Below are positions 24,345 to 32,953 of a DNA stretch of 64,000 bases, piece by piece. The translations under genes and the position numbers were made by a program. The DNA comes from JANPPS01 sp965246835. Its GTDB lineage: Bacteria; Pseudomonadota; Alphaproteobacteria; Acetobacterales; Acetobacteraceae. Location of the stretch: positions 372,001 to 436,000 of the forward strand of contig CBDFFQ010000002.1 in assembly GCA_965246835.1 (NCBI GenBank), written 5' to 3'. Position 1 is the first letter of the stretch; each line of letters starts with the position of its first letter. Below the pieces are notes generated by a model. The model was not told where the DNA came from, ran no database searches, and was given only the letters and a program-made list of their open reading frames with translations.

Positions 24345-25841
24345 ATGCCGTCCGCCACAGCTTGCACCGCGTCACGGATGCCCACCGGGGTCGACGGGCT
24401 GGACAGCATCCTCGCGGGCGGGCTGGAGCGGGGCCGGGTCTATCTCGTGGAGGGCACGCCCGGTACGGGCAAGACCACGCTGGCGCTGCAATTCCTGTTG
24501 GAGGGCGCCGCCCAGGGTGAAACCGGATTGTATGTCACCCTCTCCGAAAGCACGCGTGAACTGCTGGCGGTGGCGGACACCCATGGCTGGTCGCTCGATG
24601 GCCTGGATATATTCGAGCTCGTTTCCGAGGAGGGGTTCGACCCCAGCGTCGAGCAAACCGTGTTGCACCCATCCGAGCTGGAACTGGGCGAGACCACGCG
24701 CGGAGTGATGGAGCGGGTGGAGGCGGCCCGGCCCGCGCGCGTCGTGTTCGACAGCCTCAGCGAGATGCGCCTCCTGGCCGGCAACTCGCTCCGCTACCGG
24801 CGTCAGGTGCTCGCGCTCAAGCATTTCTTCACCCAGCGGGGCTGCACCGTGCTGCTGCTGGATGACCGCACGGCTTCGGGCGACGATCTGCAACTGCACA
24901 GCATCGCGCATGGTGTGATCACGCTGGAACAGACGGCGCAGGATTACGGGTCCGAACGCCGCCGGCTGCGCGTGGTCAAGATGCGCGGCAGCAAGTATCG
25001 CGGCGGCTTCCATGATTTCACCATCGAAACCGGCGGGCTCGCGGTCTATCCCCGGCTGGTGGCGAGCGAGCATCACAGCGCCTTCGTCAACACCCCGGTC
25101 TCGACCGGGAACGAGGGGCTGGATGCGCTGCTGGGCGGCGGGCTCGTGCCCGGCACCAACGCGCTCCTGGTCGGGCCATCGGGCGCCGGCAAGACCACGA
25201 CCGCAACCTGCGCCATGGTGGCGGCGCTGCGCCGGGGCGAACGGGCTGCCTATTTCCTGTTCGATGAGGGCCTCGACACGCTGCTGGCCCGCTCCGCCAG
25301 CCTCGGCCTCGATCTCCGGCCCTTCATCGCCGATGGCAGCCTGGACATCCGGCAGATCGACCCGGCGGAGATGTCCCCGGGCGAGTTCGCGGCCCGGGTT
25401 CGCGCCGCCGTCGTTTCGGGCGCCCGTGTCGTGGTGATCGACAGCCTCAATGCCTACCTGCAAAGCATGCCGGGCGAGCAATACTTGCTGCTGCAGATGC
25501 ACGAGCTGCTGTCGTTTCTGAACCAGCGGGGCTGCATCACGCTGATGATCATGGGCCAGCATGGGCTGATCGGCGACGTCCAATCCAGCATCGACCTCAG
25601 CTACCTGTCCGACACGCTGATCCTTCTGCGCTATTTCGAGGTTGCGGGCGAAGTGCGGAAGGCGCTCTCGGTGTTGAAGACCCGCACCTCCAGCCATGAA
25701 CGGTCGATCCGCGAGTTCAAGCTGGGCCCGGACGGCCTGCGCGTCGGGCCGCCCTTGGCGGGGTTCCAGGGCGTGCTATCCGGTTCGCCCACGTGGCAGG
25801 GCGAGCTGGCAGACCTCATGGGGCTGGAAGGCGCGGCGTAG
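24345..25841 (+). CDS. KaiC-like dual RecA-domain ATPase
   Basis: 498 residues with two tandem RecA-type domains. Walker A motifs are GTPGTGKTT (about residue 40) and GPSGAGKTT (about residue 280); Walker B-like strands are RVVFDSLSEMR and RVVVIDSLNAY. The second domain has SSIDLSYLSDTLILLRYFE, seen in proteobacterial KaiC homologues. KaiA and KaiB are absent here. Start is the ATG 6 bases after AGGAA. Three bases separate it from a hybrid histidine kinase, suggesting they work as one signalling unit. Confidence 0.88.
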   Translation: MPSATACTASRMPTGVDGLDSILAGGLERGRVYLVEGTPGTGKTTLALQFLLEGAAQGETGLYVTLSESTRELLAVADTHGWSLDGLDIFELVSEEGFDPSVEQTVLHPSELELGETTRGVMERVEAARPARVVFDSLSEMRLLAGNSLRYRRQVLALKHFFTQRGCTVLLLDDRTASGDDLQLHSIAHGVITLEQTAQDYGSERRRLRVVKMRGSKYRGGFHDFTIETGGLAVYPRLVASEHHSAFVNTPVSTGNEGLDALLGGGLVPGTNALLVGPSGAGKTTTATCAMVAALRRGERAAYFLFDEGLDTLLARSASLGLDLRPFIADGSLDIRQIDPAEMSPGEFAARVRAAVVSGARVVVIDSLNAYLQSMPGEQYLLLQMHELLSFLNQRGCITLMIMGQHGLIGDVQSSIDLSYLSDTLILLRYFEVAGEVRKALSVLKTRTSSHERSIREFKLGPDGLRVGPPLAGFQGVLSGSPTWQGELADLMGLEGAA

Positions 25842-25844
25842 CGG

Positions 25845-27818
25845 ATGCCGAACCCGATCCAGGTCATCGCGCCCCGGGGCCGGGACGCGGAGGTGATCGT
25901 GCAGGTGTTGACGGGGGCCGGGCTGGAGGCCGTAACCTGTCCGGGCATCGACACCTTGCTACCGAGGCTGGGCGATGCCGGCGCCGTGGTCGTGACGGAG
26001 GAGGCGCTGGCCGGCCCAGCCCTGCCGGATTTGCTGAGCCGGGTTGCGGCACAACCGGCATGGTCCGACCTCGCATTTCTCGTGCTGGCCACCAAGCAAT
26101 CCGGCCCACGCTCCGCCCCGGACGCTGCGACGCTGAATGGCCTGGGCAATGCGTTGCTCCTGGAACGGCCGTTGAATGCGGAATCGCTCCGCAGCGCCGC
26201 CCGCTCCGCCATCCGCGGCCGGTTGCGGCAGCTGGCGGTGCGGGACCTGAATGCCACGCTCGAGGAGCGCGTGCAGGAACGGACGGAGGCGCTGACCGAA
26301 AGCGAAAGCCGTTTCCGCGCGGTGTTCGAGACGTTCCCGGACAGCCTCTATGTCGTGACCGTGACCGGTGACGGCCAGTTCTTGTTCGAGAACTACAACC
26401 CGGTCGCCCAGGCCGTGACCGGCTATACGCAGGACGATATCGCCGGCAAGCCAGCCGAGGCGTTCATGCCCGCCGCCACCGCCGCGATCGTGACGGAGCG
26501 GTTCCGCGCCTGCCTTGCAGCGGGCACCAGCCTGCATTTCAACGGCGAGCTTCGGTTCTCGGGCGGTGGCCGGGCCTATGACACCGTGATCACCCCGATC
26601 GCCGACGCCGCGGGACGGATCGTGCGCCTGCTGGGGGTGGCGCGGGATGTGACCGATCGCAATGAACTGGAGATCCGGCTGCGGCAGGCGCAGAAGCTGG
26701 AGGCCGTGGGGCAACTCACCGGCGGGGTCGCGCATGATTTCAATAATCTGCTGCAGGTCGTCCTGAGCGGCCTCACGCTCATGGAACGCGTGACCGACCC
26801 GGAGCGCCGGGCGCAACTGGCCGAAAGCGTGCGGCGGGCAGCGCAGCGCGGCGGGGACCTGACCCGGCGTCTGCTGACCATCGCCCGCCGCCAGTCGCTG
26901 CAGCCAGCCTCGGTCGACCTCGGCGCGTGGATCGGAGACGGCGCCGGCGAGCTGCTGTCCCGCACCCTGCGCGGCGACATCTCCACCGAATTGAAGGTGC
27001 CACGCGGCCTGCCGCCGGTCGAGGTCGATCCCGGCGAGCTCGAATTGGCGGTGCTGAACCTGGCAGTGAATGCCCGCGATGCGATGCAAGATGGCGGCAC
27101 GCTGACGCTCACGGCGGAGCTGGTCCGGCTCGATGGCAGCACGGATGCGGATGGGCTCGAGGGGGAGTTCGTGCGCCTATCGGTCACCGATACCGGGTCC
27201 GGCATGAGCGAAGAGACGCAGGCGCGAGTGTTCGAGCCGTTCTTCACTACCAAGGGCGTGGGCCAGGGCACCGGGCTCGGCCTGGCCCAGGTCTATGGCT
27301 TCGCCCGGCAAAGTGGCGGCGGCGTGCGGCTCCAGAGCCGGCTGGGGCAGGGGACCACGGTGTCGTTGCTGCTGCCGCTATCCCGCCGCACGCCGGCCGG
27401 TCTGCCCGCCACGCCGGGCGGCGCCGACACGGTTTCACGCGGGGTCGCGATCCTGGTGTGCGAGGATGACGACGACGTGGCGGCCCTGGTATCGGACATG
27501 CTGACCCAGCTTGGCCATCAGCCGACCCGGGTGACGAACGCGGCGGCGGCGCTCGGCGCCCTCGCGGATGGCCGCCGGGTGGATATGCTGTTCACGGATG
27601 TGATGATGCCGGGCGGGATGGACGGGCTGGCGCTGGCGCGGGAGGCCGGGCGGCGGCGGCCGGGCATGCCGGTGTTGCTGACCACGGGCTACACCGGCGG
27701 CGGCGCGTCCTCGGTGCCGCTCGGCATGCCGGTGCTGCGCAAGCCCTACCGGCTGGATGAGCTCTCGGCCGCCGTCGCCACCACGATGGCGCGCGCCGAA
27801 CGGGCCTATTCGTTGTAG
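25845..27818 (+). CDS. Hybrid histidine kinase with PAS and receiver domains
   Basis: 657 residues. Residues 1-120 look like a degenerate receiver; a coiled coil (LEERVQERTEAL) leads to a PAS domain at about 155-270. The phosphorylated histidine is in GGVAHDFNNLLQ (about H297). The ATPase domain has AVNARDAM and FEPFFTTKGVGQGTGLGLAQ, and a C-terminal receiver has its aspartate in LFTDVMMPG (about D585). No membrane segments, so cytoplasmic. Probably coupled to the KaiC-like ATPase. Its last 13 bases overlap the convergent apt gene. Confidence 0.92.
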   Translation: MPNPIQVIAPRGRDAEVIVQVLTGAGLEAVTCPGIDTLLPRLGDAGAVVVTEEALAGPALPDLLSRVAAQPAWSDLAFLVLATKQSGPRSAPDAATLNGLGNALLLERPLNAESLRSAARSAIRGRLRQLAVRDLNATLEERVQERTEALTESESRFRAVFETFPDSLYVVTVTGDGQFLFENYNPVAQAVTGYTQDDIAGKPAEAFMPAATAAIVTERFRACLAAGTSLHFNGELRFSGGGRAYDTVITPIADAAGRIVRLLGVARDVTDRNELEIRLRQAQKLEAVGQLTGGVAHDFNNLLQVVLSGLTLMERVTDPERRAQLAESVRRAAQRGGDLTRRLLTIARRQSLQPASVDLGAWIGDGAGELLSRTLRGDISTELKVPRGLPPVEVDPGELELAVLNLAVNARDAMQDGGTLTLTAELVRLDGSTDADGLEGEFVRLSVTDTGSGMSEETQARVFEPFFTTKGVGQGTGLGLAQVYGFARQSGGGVRLQSRLGQGTTVSLLLPLSRRTPAGLPATPGGADTVSRGVAILVCEDDDDVAALVSDMLTQLGHQPTRVTNAAAALGALADGRRVDMLFTDVMMPGGMDGLALAREAGRRRPGMPVLLTTGYTGGGASSVPLGMPVLRKPYRLDELSAAVATTMARAERAYSL

Positions 27819-28321
27819 CTGACCAGCGTCTCCACGGGGATGCCGACGCGGGCGCGCCCACCCAGGAAGTTCAGCTCGATCAACGCCGCCGCCGCCGGCA
27901 CCTCGGCGCCGACCTGGCGCAGCAATGCGATGCTGGCCGCCATCGTGCCGCCCGTGGCCAGCAGGTCATCGACCAGCACGACCCGGGCGCCCGGCACCAC
28001 CGCGTCCGCCTGGATCTCGATCCGGTCGGTGCCGTATTCCAGCGCGTAGTCCAGCCCCACCACGGGACCGGGCAGCTTGCCGCGCTTCCTGATCATCACG
28101 AAGCCGCAGCCGAGCTTCAACGCGAGCGGCGCCGCCAGCAGGAAGCCGCGGCTCTCGACACCCGCCAGCACGTCCGGCTGATGCCGGCGCACCATCTGCG
28201 CCAGCCGCCCCATCGCGACCTGCCACGCATCGGCGTCCCGCAGCAGCGTGCTGATGTCATAAAAAAGGATGCCGGGCTTCGGGAAATCCGGGATGCCGCG
28301 GATATGGTCTTTGAGGTTCAT
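27806..28321 (-). CDS. apt: Adenine phosphoribosyltransferase
   Basis: 171 residues, normal length. It makes AMP from adenine and phosphoribosyl pyrophosphate. The PRPP loop VVLVDDLLATGGTMAAS is clear, and the N-terminus has IRGIPDFPKPGILFYDISTL, the standard adenine-binding start. Purine salvage, cytoplasmic. Short gap to the cyclophilin gene upstream on the same strand. Confidence 0.95.
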   Translation of the reverse strand: MNLKDHIRGIPDFPKPGILFYDISTLLRDADAWQVAMGRLAQMVRRHQPDVLAGVESRGFLLAAPLALKLGCGFVMIRKRGKLPGPVVGLDYALEYGTDRIEIQADAVVPGARVVLVDDLLATGGTMAASIALLRQVGAEVPAAAALIELNFLGGRARVGIPVETLVSYNE

Positions 28322-28339
28322 GAGGAGTCCTGAGAGGGC

Positions 28340-29452
28340 CTATCCGGTGTAGGCCACATAGAGATACGGCGTGCCGCCCACAGTGCCTTGGCTGATGGTG
28401 AAGGCGCTCTGTGTCTGCGGCAGGGAGATGCCGGCGAAGGTGATGCTGGCATTGACGCCGGTGCCGGCGCCACCGAGCTCGGAATGGATGGTGGCGCCCT
28501 GGTAGCCCGCCGCCCCGTCGTTTGCCGACCACGGCAGGGTGCTGGCGGCGGTGAAGCCGAAGATGGTCACGGCGTCGCCATGGTGAAAGTTCACGACGGT
28601 GGACCAGGTGATCGCACCGCCGCGGCCATCTACGAAGAACGTATCGGTCCCGGCGCCCGTTCCGCCCACCAGGAAGTTCGACCCGGCGCCGCCATCGATC
28701 ACGTTCGTCCCGCCCAGCACGGAGATCGCGTCGTCCCCGGTGCCGCCATGGATGAACACGTTGGGGATGGACGCCGCCAGCGCCACACCGTTCGCGCTAT
28801 TCCAGATATACTGCCGCGTGAGGCCCTGAACGGGACCGTTATACGCGTCCCCTGCGGTCGAGCCGGATCTGTTGGTGACGGTATCGGTGTAGGAGATCGA
28901 GGTGAACGGCACCGGCGCCACCGTGACCGCCGAGATCGTCGCGAGATTGGACGGCGCGATCGTGCCGGACGTGTAGTTGGTGACCGGTAAGCTGTCGAAA
29001 GGGGAGCCCGCGTTGACGGTCCGCAGCGCGGCGATCGCCTGCACGACCGGCCATGTGTCGTCCGTCACTTTCCCGAACACGGTGAACCCGCCGTTTTGGG
29101 TATCGAGGTTGGCGCTGTTGTCACCGAGGTTGACGAAGAACTGGTCGGTGGCGGAGTTCGGGTTGCCTCCGACTTTCGCCATCGCCACCGTGTGCGACAC
29201 GTTGGAGCGGGTGGCGCTGAATTCATTCGTCACCGGCGCACCGGTCGGGATTGTCGTCACACCGGAGGCGGTGCTGGTGTAACCGCCGCCCTGGAGGATG
29301 AAGCCCGGTACGAGCCGATGAAAGAAGCTGTTGATGTAAGCCGAATTGGCATAGCTCAGGAAGTTCGCGACCGTGAGCGGCGCGGCGTCGTCATAGAGCT
29401 GGATGTCGATCTCGCCGAAACTGGTCGTCAGATCGACGTAGGTGGAACCCAT
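28340..29452 (-). CDS. Cyclophilin-type peptidyl-prolyl isomerase fused to a glycine-rich repeat tail
   Basis: 370 residues. About residues 1-170 are a cyclophilin: TSFGEIDIQLYDDAAPLTVA, FFHRLVPGFILQGGGY and NSATDQFFVNLGDN are the active-site segments. After a linker, residues about 230-290 carry GGTGDD, GGTNVIDGGAGSNFLVGG and GGTGAGTD, the pattern of calcium-binding RTX-like nonapeptides. There is no N-terminal signal peptide, so the tail may direct type I secretion or be a surface domain. Start chosen at MGSTYVDL, where the cyclophilin fold begins. Confidence 0.85.
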   Translation of the reverse strand: MGSTYVDLTTSFGEIDIQLYDDAAPLTVANFLSYANSAYINSFFHRLVPGFILQGGGYTSTASGVTTIPTGAPVTNEFSATRSNVSHTVAMAKVGGNPNSATDQFFVNLGDNSANLDTQNGGFTVFGKVTDDTWPVVQAIAALRTVNAGSPFDSLPVTNYTSGTIAPSNLATISAVTVAPVPFTSISYTDTVTNRSGSTAGDAYNGPVQGLTRQYIWNSANGVALAASIPNVFIHGGTGDDAISVLGGTNVIDGGAGSNFLVGGTGAGTDTFFVDGRGGAITWSTVVNFHHGDAVTIFGFTAASTLPWSANDGAAGYQGATIHSELGGAGTGVNASITFAGISLPQTQSAFTISQGTVGGTPYLYVAYTG

Positions 29453-29523
29453 CGGCGCCTCGGAATACGGTTGGGGCCGGGTAACAGGCTTGGCGCGGGC
29501 CGGCAAGTCGGTTAGGCCAAGGG

Positions 29524-29715
29524 ATGAGCCGCCCCTTCCTCGCAAGCTTCGCCGGCATTCTGTTCATTCTGACGTATGTCGTGGCGGCGATCACCGCGCC
29601 CGATCTGTGGCCGAACCTGCATTGGGCGCTTCAGGCGATCTATTGGGGCATCGCCGGGATCGTGTGGGTGTTCCCGATTCGCTGGCTGATGCTGTGGTCG
29701 GTGTATAAGCGGTAG
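29524..29715 (+). CDS. DUF2842 small membrane protein
   Basis: 63 residues with two membrane helices, about residues 7-25 and 36-58. The sequence between them, DLWPNLHWALQAIYWGIAGI, and the final PIRWLMLWS match the DUF2842 family, which is typical of alphaproteobacteria. Function unknown. It diverges from the cyclophilin gene. Confidence 0.85.
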   Translation: MSRPFLASFAGILFILTYVVAAITAPDLWPNLHWALQAIYWGIAGIVWVFPIRWLMLWSVYKR

Positions 29716-29738
29716 GGGTTCATCCCGCCGTCACAGTG

Positions 29739-29767
29739 CTGACGCGGAACCGTAATCGTCATACGCT
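29739..29767 (+). promoter_or_regulatory. Possible promoter of the ugp operon
   Basis: CTGACG (29739-29744), a 17-base spacer and TACGCT (29762-29767) upstream of ugpB give a weak sigma-70-like match. The ribosome-binding site GAGGAG follows at 29785-29790. Confidence 0.3.
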
Positions 29768-29797
29768 AGGGCAGGCCGTCCTTTGAGGAGCTCCGCC

Positions 29798-31123
29798 ATG
29801 AACCGTCGCACCCTGCTCGCCGGCGCCGCCGCGCTCGCTGCCACTCCCGCCTTCGCCCAATCCGGCCGGACCCGCGTGGTATTCTGGCACGCGATGAACG
29901 GGCAGCTGAACGAGGAGGTGAACCGCATCTGCGCCGGGTTCAATGCGGCGCAGACCGAGGTCGAGATCGTGCCGGTGTTCAAGGGCACCTATACCGAGAC
30001 GCTCACCGCCGCCATCGCCGCCTGGCGCGCCAATCAGGCGCCGCATCTGGTGCAGATGTTCGAGGTTGGCACCGGCTCCATGCTCGCAGCCGGCCCGGCG
30101 GTGAAGCCGACCTGGCAGTTGATCCAGGAGAGCGGCGTGGCGATCGACCCGGCGGCCTATATCGGCGCCGTGCGCGGCTACTACTCGCTGCCGGACGGGC
30201 GCTTGGCGTCCATGCCGTTCAACTCCAGCACCTCGGTCATGTGGTTGAACCGCGATGCGTTCGAAAAGGCCGGGCTGGACGCCACCAAGCCGCTCGCGAC
30301 CTGGCCGGAGGTGATTGCGGCGGCACAGGCGATCAAGGCAAAGGCCGCGGCGCCCACGCCGATGACCACGGCCTGGTTCGCCTGGATCCAGCTCGAGCAG
30401 TTCGCGGCCATGCACAATCTGCAGTTCGCGACCAAGGCCAACGGGTTCGAGGGGCTGGACACCGAGCTGCGCGTGAACGCCGCCCCGTTCGTGACGCAGC
30501 TCACGCGGTTCATCGACATGAGCAAGGAGGGCCTGTTCCGCTATGCCGGGCGGGACAATGCGCCCGATGCGCTGTTCCCGTCTGGCGAGGCGGCGATCAG
30601 CTTCAACTCCTCGGGCTCCCGCGGGGACATCGCCAAGAATGCCAAGTTTAACTGGGTCGAGGCGCCGCTGCCGTATGACCCCGCGATCACGACGGCGCCG
30701 CTCAACAGCATCATCGGCGGCGCGAGCCTCTGGACCATGACGGCACCGGGGCGGACGCCGGGCGAATACAAGGGCGTGGCGCAGTTCCTGAAATACATCG
30801 CCGAGCCGAAGCAGGACGCGATGTGGCACCAGCGGACCGGGTATGTGCCCGTGACGCTCGAGGGCTACGCCGAGAGCAAGCGGGAGGGCTTCTACGACAA
30901 GAACCCCGGCGCCGACATCCCGATCCAGCAGCTCACCCGCGGCACGGTCACGGAAAACAGCCGCGGCTTCCGCCTGGGCCGCATGCCGGAGATCCGCAAC
31001 ATCGTCTACGAGGAAGTGGAGAAGGCGCTGCAGGGCCAGCAGCCCGCGCAGGCGGCGCTGGACAGCGTGGTCACGCGCGGGAACCGGGTGCTGCGGGAGT
31101 TCGAAAAGGCGAACAAGGCGTAG
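29798..31123 (+). CDS. ugpB: Glycerol-3-phosphate-type ABC transporter substrate-binding protein
   Basis: 441 residues. The N-terminus MNRRTLLAGAAALAATPAFA is a signal peptide with a twin-arginine-like NRRTLL start. The mature protein resembles UgpB: TRVVFWHAMNGQLNEEVNRI, and MPFNSSTSVMWLNRDAFEKA around residue 140. It binds sn-glycerol 3-phosphate or glycerophosphodiesters in the periplasm for the UgpAEC complex encoded downstream. Start set by GAGGAG and the signal peptide rather than five codons upstream. Confidence 0.9.
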   Translation: MNRRTLLAGAAALAATPAFAQSGRTRVVFWHAMNGQLNEEVNRICAGFNAAQTEVEIVPVFKGTYTETLTAAIAAWRANQAPHLVQMFEVGTGSMLAAGPAVKPTWQLIQESGVAIDPAAYIGAVRGYYSLPDGRLASMPFNSSTSVMWLNRDAFEKAGLDATKPLATWPEVIAAAQAIKAKAAAPTPMTTAWFAWIQLEQFAAMHNLQFATKANGFEGLDTELRVNAAPFVTQLTRFIDMSKEGLFRYAGRDNAPDALFPSGEAAISFNSSGSRGDIAKNAKFNWVEAPLPYDPAITTAPLNSIIGGASLWTMTAPGRTPGEYKGVAQFLKYIAEPKQDAMWHQRTGYVPVTLEGYAESKREGFYDKNPGADIPIQQLTRGTVTENSRGFRLGRMPEIRNIVYEEVEKALQGQQPAQAALDSVVTRGNRVLREFEKANKA

Positions 31124-31142
31124 GGATGTCAGGAGCGGAACG

Positions 31143-31249
31143 CCCTCTCCCGCTGGCGGGAGAGGGTTGGGTGAGGGTGGGGCAACGCGCGGAGGCCTGT
31201 TCCGGTCACCCCACCCTCACCCCGACCCTCTCCCGCCAGCGGGAGAGGG
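31143..31249. repeat. REP-like paired hairpins between ugpB and ugpA
   Basis: Two hairpins, CCCTCTCCCG-CTGG-CGGGAGAGGG at 31143-31166 and CCCTCTCCCG-CCAG-CGGGAGAGGG at 31226-31249. They are arranged as inverted copies with GGGTGAGGGTGGGG and its complement inside. This is a common extragenic palindrome type in GC-rich proteobacteria. The right end (GAGAGGGGG) lies just before the ugpA GTG start and probably serves as its ribosome-binding site. Confidence 0.85.
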
Positions 31250-31257
31250 GGACGTAA

Positions 31258-32139
31258 GTGGACCGCCGTACCATCTTCCCCGGGCGAGCGCTCCCGATCG
31301 CGCTCGTGATGCCGCAACTCCTGCTGACGGCCGTGTTCTTCCTGTGGCCGGCCGGGCAGGCGATCTGGTTCAGCACGCAGCGCCAAGACGCGTTCGGCAT
31401 CCGCTCCGTCTTCGTGGGCGCGGAAAACTTCACCGACCTGTTCGCGGACCCGCTCTACCGCGACACCATCGGGCGCACGGCCGTGTTCTGCGTAGGCGTG
31501 ACCGCCCTGGCGATGGGCGTGGCGCTGCTGCTGGCCGTATTCGCCGACCGGGGCATCAGGGGGCAGGGCGTCTACCGCACCATGCTGATCTGGCCCTACG
31601 CCATCGCTCCCGCTGTCGCGGCCGTGCTGTGGGTCCTGGTGCTGCATCCGCAGATCGGGCTGCTGGGGCGCTGGCTCAACCGGCACGGCATCGCCTGGGA
31701 CTACAAGCTGCGGGATGCGCAGGCGATGGGCGTCGTGATCCTAGCGGCGTCCTGGAAGCAGGTCAGCTACAACTTCATCTTCTTTGTCGCCGGATTGCAG
31801 TCGATCCCCCGGTCGGTGGTGGAAGCCGCGCGGATCGACGGCGCCCGCGGCTGGCACCGGTTCCGCACCATCACCTTGCCGCTGCTGGCGCCCACGATCT
31901 TCTTCCTCCTGGTCGTGAACCTGGTCTATGCCGCGTTCGACACTTTCGGCACTATCCAGGCCATCACCGATGGCGGACCCGGCAAGGCCACGGAAACGCT
32001 CGTGGTCAAGGTGTATCGCGACGGCGTCGTGAACCTCGACCTCGGCAGCTCCGCCGCGCAATCCGTGGTGCTCATGGTGGTCGTGGTCGCGCTGACTTTG
32101 TTCCAGTTCCGCTTCCTGGGCCGCCGCCGTGCGGACTGA
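31258..32139 (+). CDS. ugpA: Glycerol-3-phosphate ABC transporter permease UgpA
   Basis: 293 residues, six hydrophobic helices, with the family EAA loop EAARIDGARGWHRFRTITLP in the C-terminal half. The GTG start is the first in frame and directly follows the REP-like hairpin. It pairs with UgpE to form the channel. The stop overlaps the ugpE start by 11 bases. Confidence 0.92.
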   Translation: MDRRTIFPGRALPIALVMPQLLLTAVFFLWPAGQAIWFSTQRQDAFGIRSVFVGAENFTDLFADPLYRDTIGRTAVFCVGVTALAMGVALLLAVFADRGIRGQGVYRTMLIWPYAIAPAVAAVLWVLVLHPQIGLLGRWLNRHGIAWDYKLRDAQAMGVVILAASWKQVSYNFIFFVAGLQSIPRSVVEAARIDGARGWHRFRTITLPLLAPTIFFLLVVNLVYAAFDTFGTIQAITDGGPGKATETLVVKVYRDGVVNLDLGSSAAQSVVLMVVVVALTLFQFRFLGRRRAD

Positions 32140-32953
32140 TTGGCTGGCGCATGCCGTGCTGGGGCTGGGCGTGCTGCTGTTCGCGCTGCCGCTGTGGCTC
32201 GTGCTGGCGGGATCCACCCAGCCGGCGGCGGACATCGCGCAGGGATGGCTTTCGTTCGTGCCGCGGCTGGACGGGCTGAGCGTGTATGCGGAGGTCCTGC
32301 GCTCCGGCGGTGCGGGCGGCACGCCGGTGTGGCGCATGCTGGCGGTGTCGTTCGCGATGGCGCTGGCGATTGCCTGTGGCAAGATCGTGATCTCCGTCCT
32401 GTCCGCCTACGCGATCGCCTTCTTCCGCTGGCCCGGCCGCAGCCTCGCTTTCGGGGTGATCTTCCTCACCCTCATGCTCCCGGTCGAGGTGCGGATCATC
32501 CCGACCTTCTCGGTGATGGCTGGGCTCGGCCTCATCAACAGCTTCACCGGGCTCACCTTGCCGCTGATCGCGTCGGCCACCGCGACCTTGCTGTTCCGCC
32601 AGGTGTTCCTGGCGGTGCCGGACGAGCTGATCGAGGCGGCGCGCATGGATGGCGCCGGGCCGCTGCGGTTCCTGCGGGACATCCTGTTGCCGGTGTCGGC
32701 GGCCAACGTCGCGGCGCTGTTCGTGATCCTGTTCGTGTATGGCTGGAACCAGTATCTGTGGCCTCTGCTGGTCGCGACCGAGCCGTCGCTCGACACCATC
32801 GTGATCGGCATCGTGAAGATGATCGGCACCGAGAGCCAGGTGGAGTGGAACAAGGTGATGGCCACGGCGGTGCTGGCGCTGGGGCCGCCCGTGGCGGTCG
32901 TGCTGCTGATGCAGCGCTGGTTCGTGAAGGGCCTGGCGGAGGCGGATAAGTAG
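32129..32953 (+). CDS. ugpE: Glycerol-3-phosphate ABC transporter permease UgpE
   Basis: 274 residues from a GTG start inside the end of ugpA. Six membrane helices; the EAA loop is EAARMDGAGPLRFLRDILLP. YGWNQYLWPLLV near the C-terminus is characteristic of UgpE. Followed immediately by the ATPase gene. Confidence 0.92.
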   Translation: MRTDWLAHAVLGLGVLLFALPLWLVLAGSTQPAADIAQGWLSFVPRLDGLSVYAEVLRSGGAGGTPVWRMLAVSFAMALAIACGKIVISVLSAYAIAFFRWPGRSLAFGVIFLTLMLPVEVRIIPTFSVMAGLGLINSFTGLTLPLIASATATLLFRQVFLAVPDELIEAARMDGAGPLRFLRDILLPVSAANVAALFVILFVYGWNQYLWPLLVATEPSLDTIVIGIVKMIGTESQVEWNKVMATAVLALGPPVAVVLLMQRWFVKGLAEADK

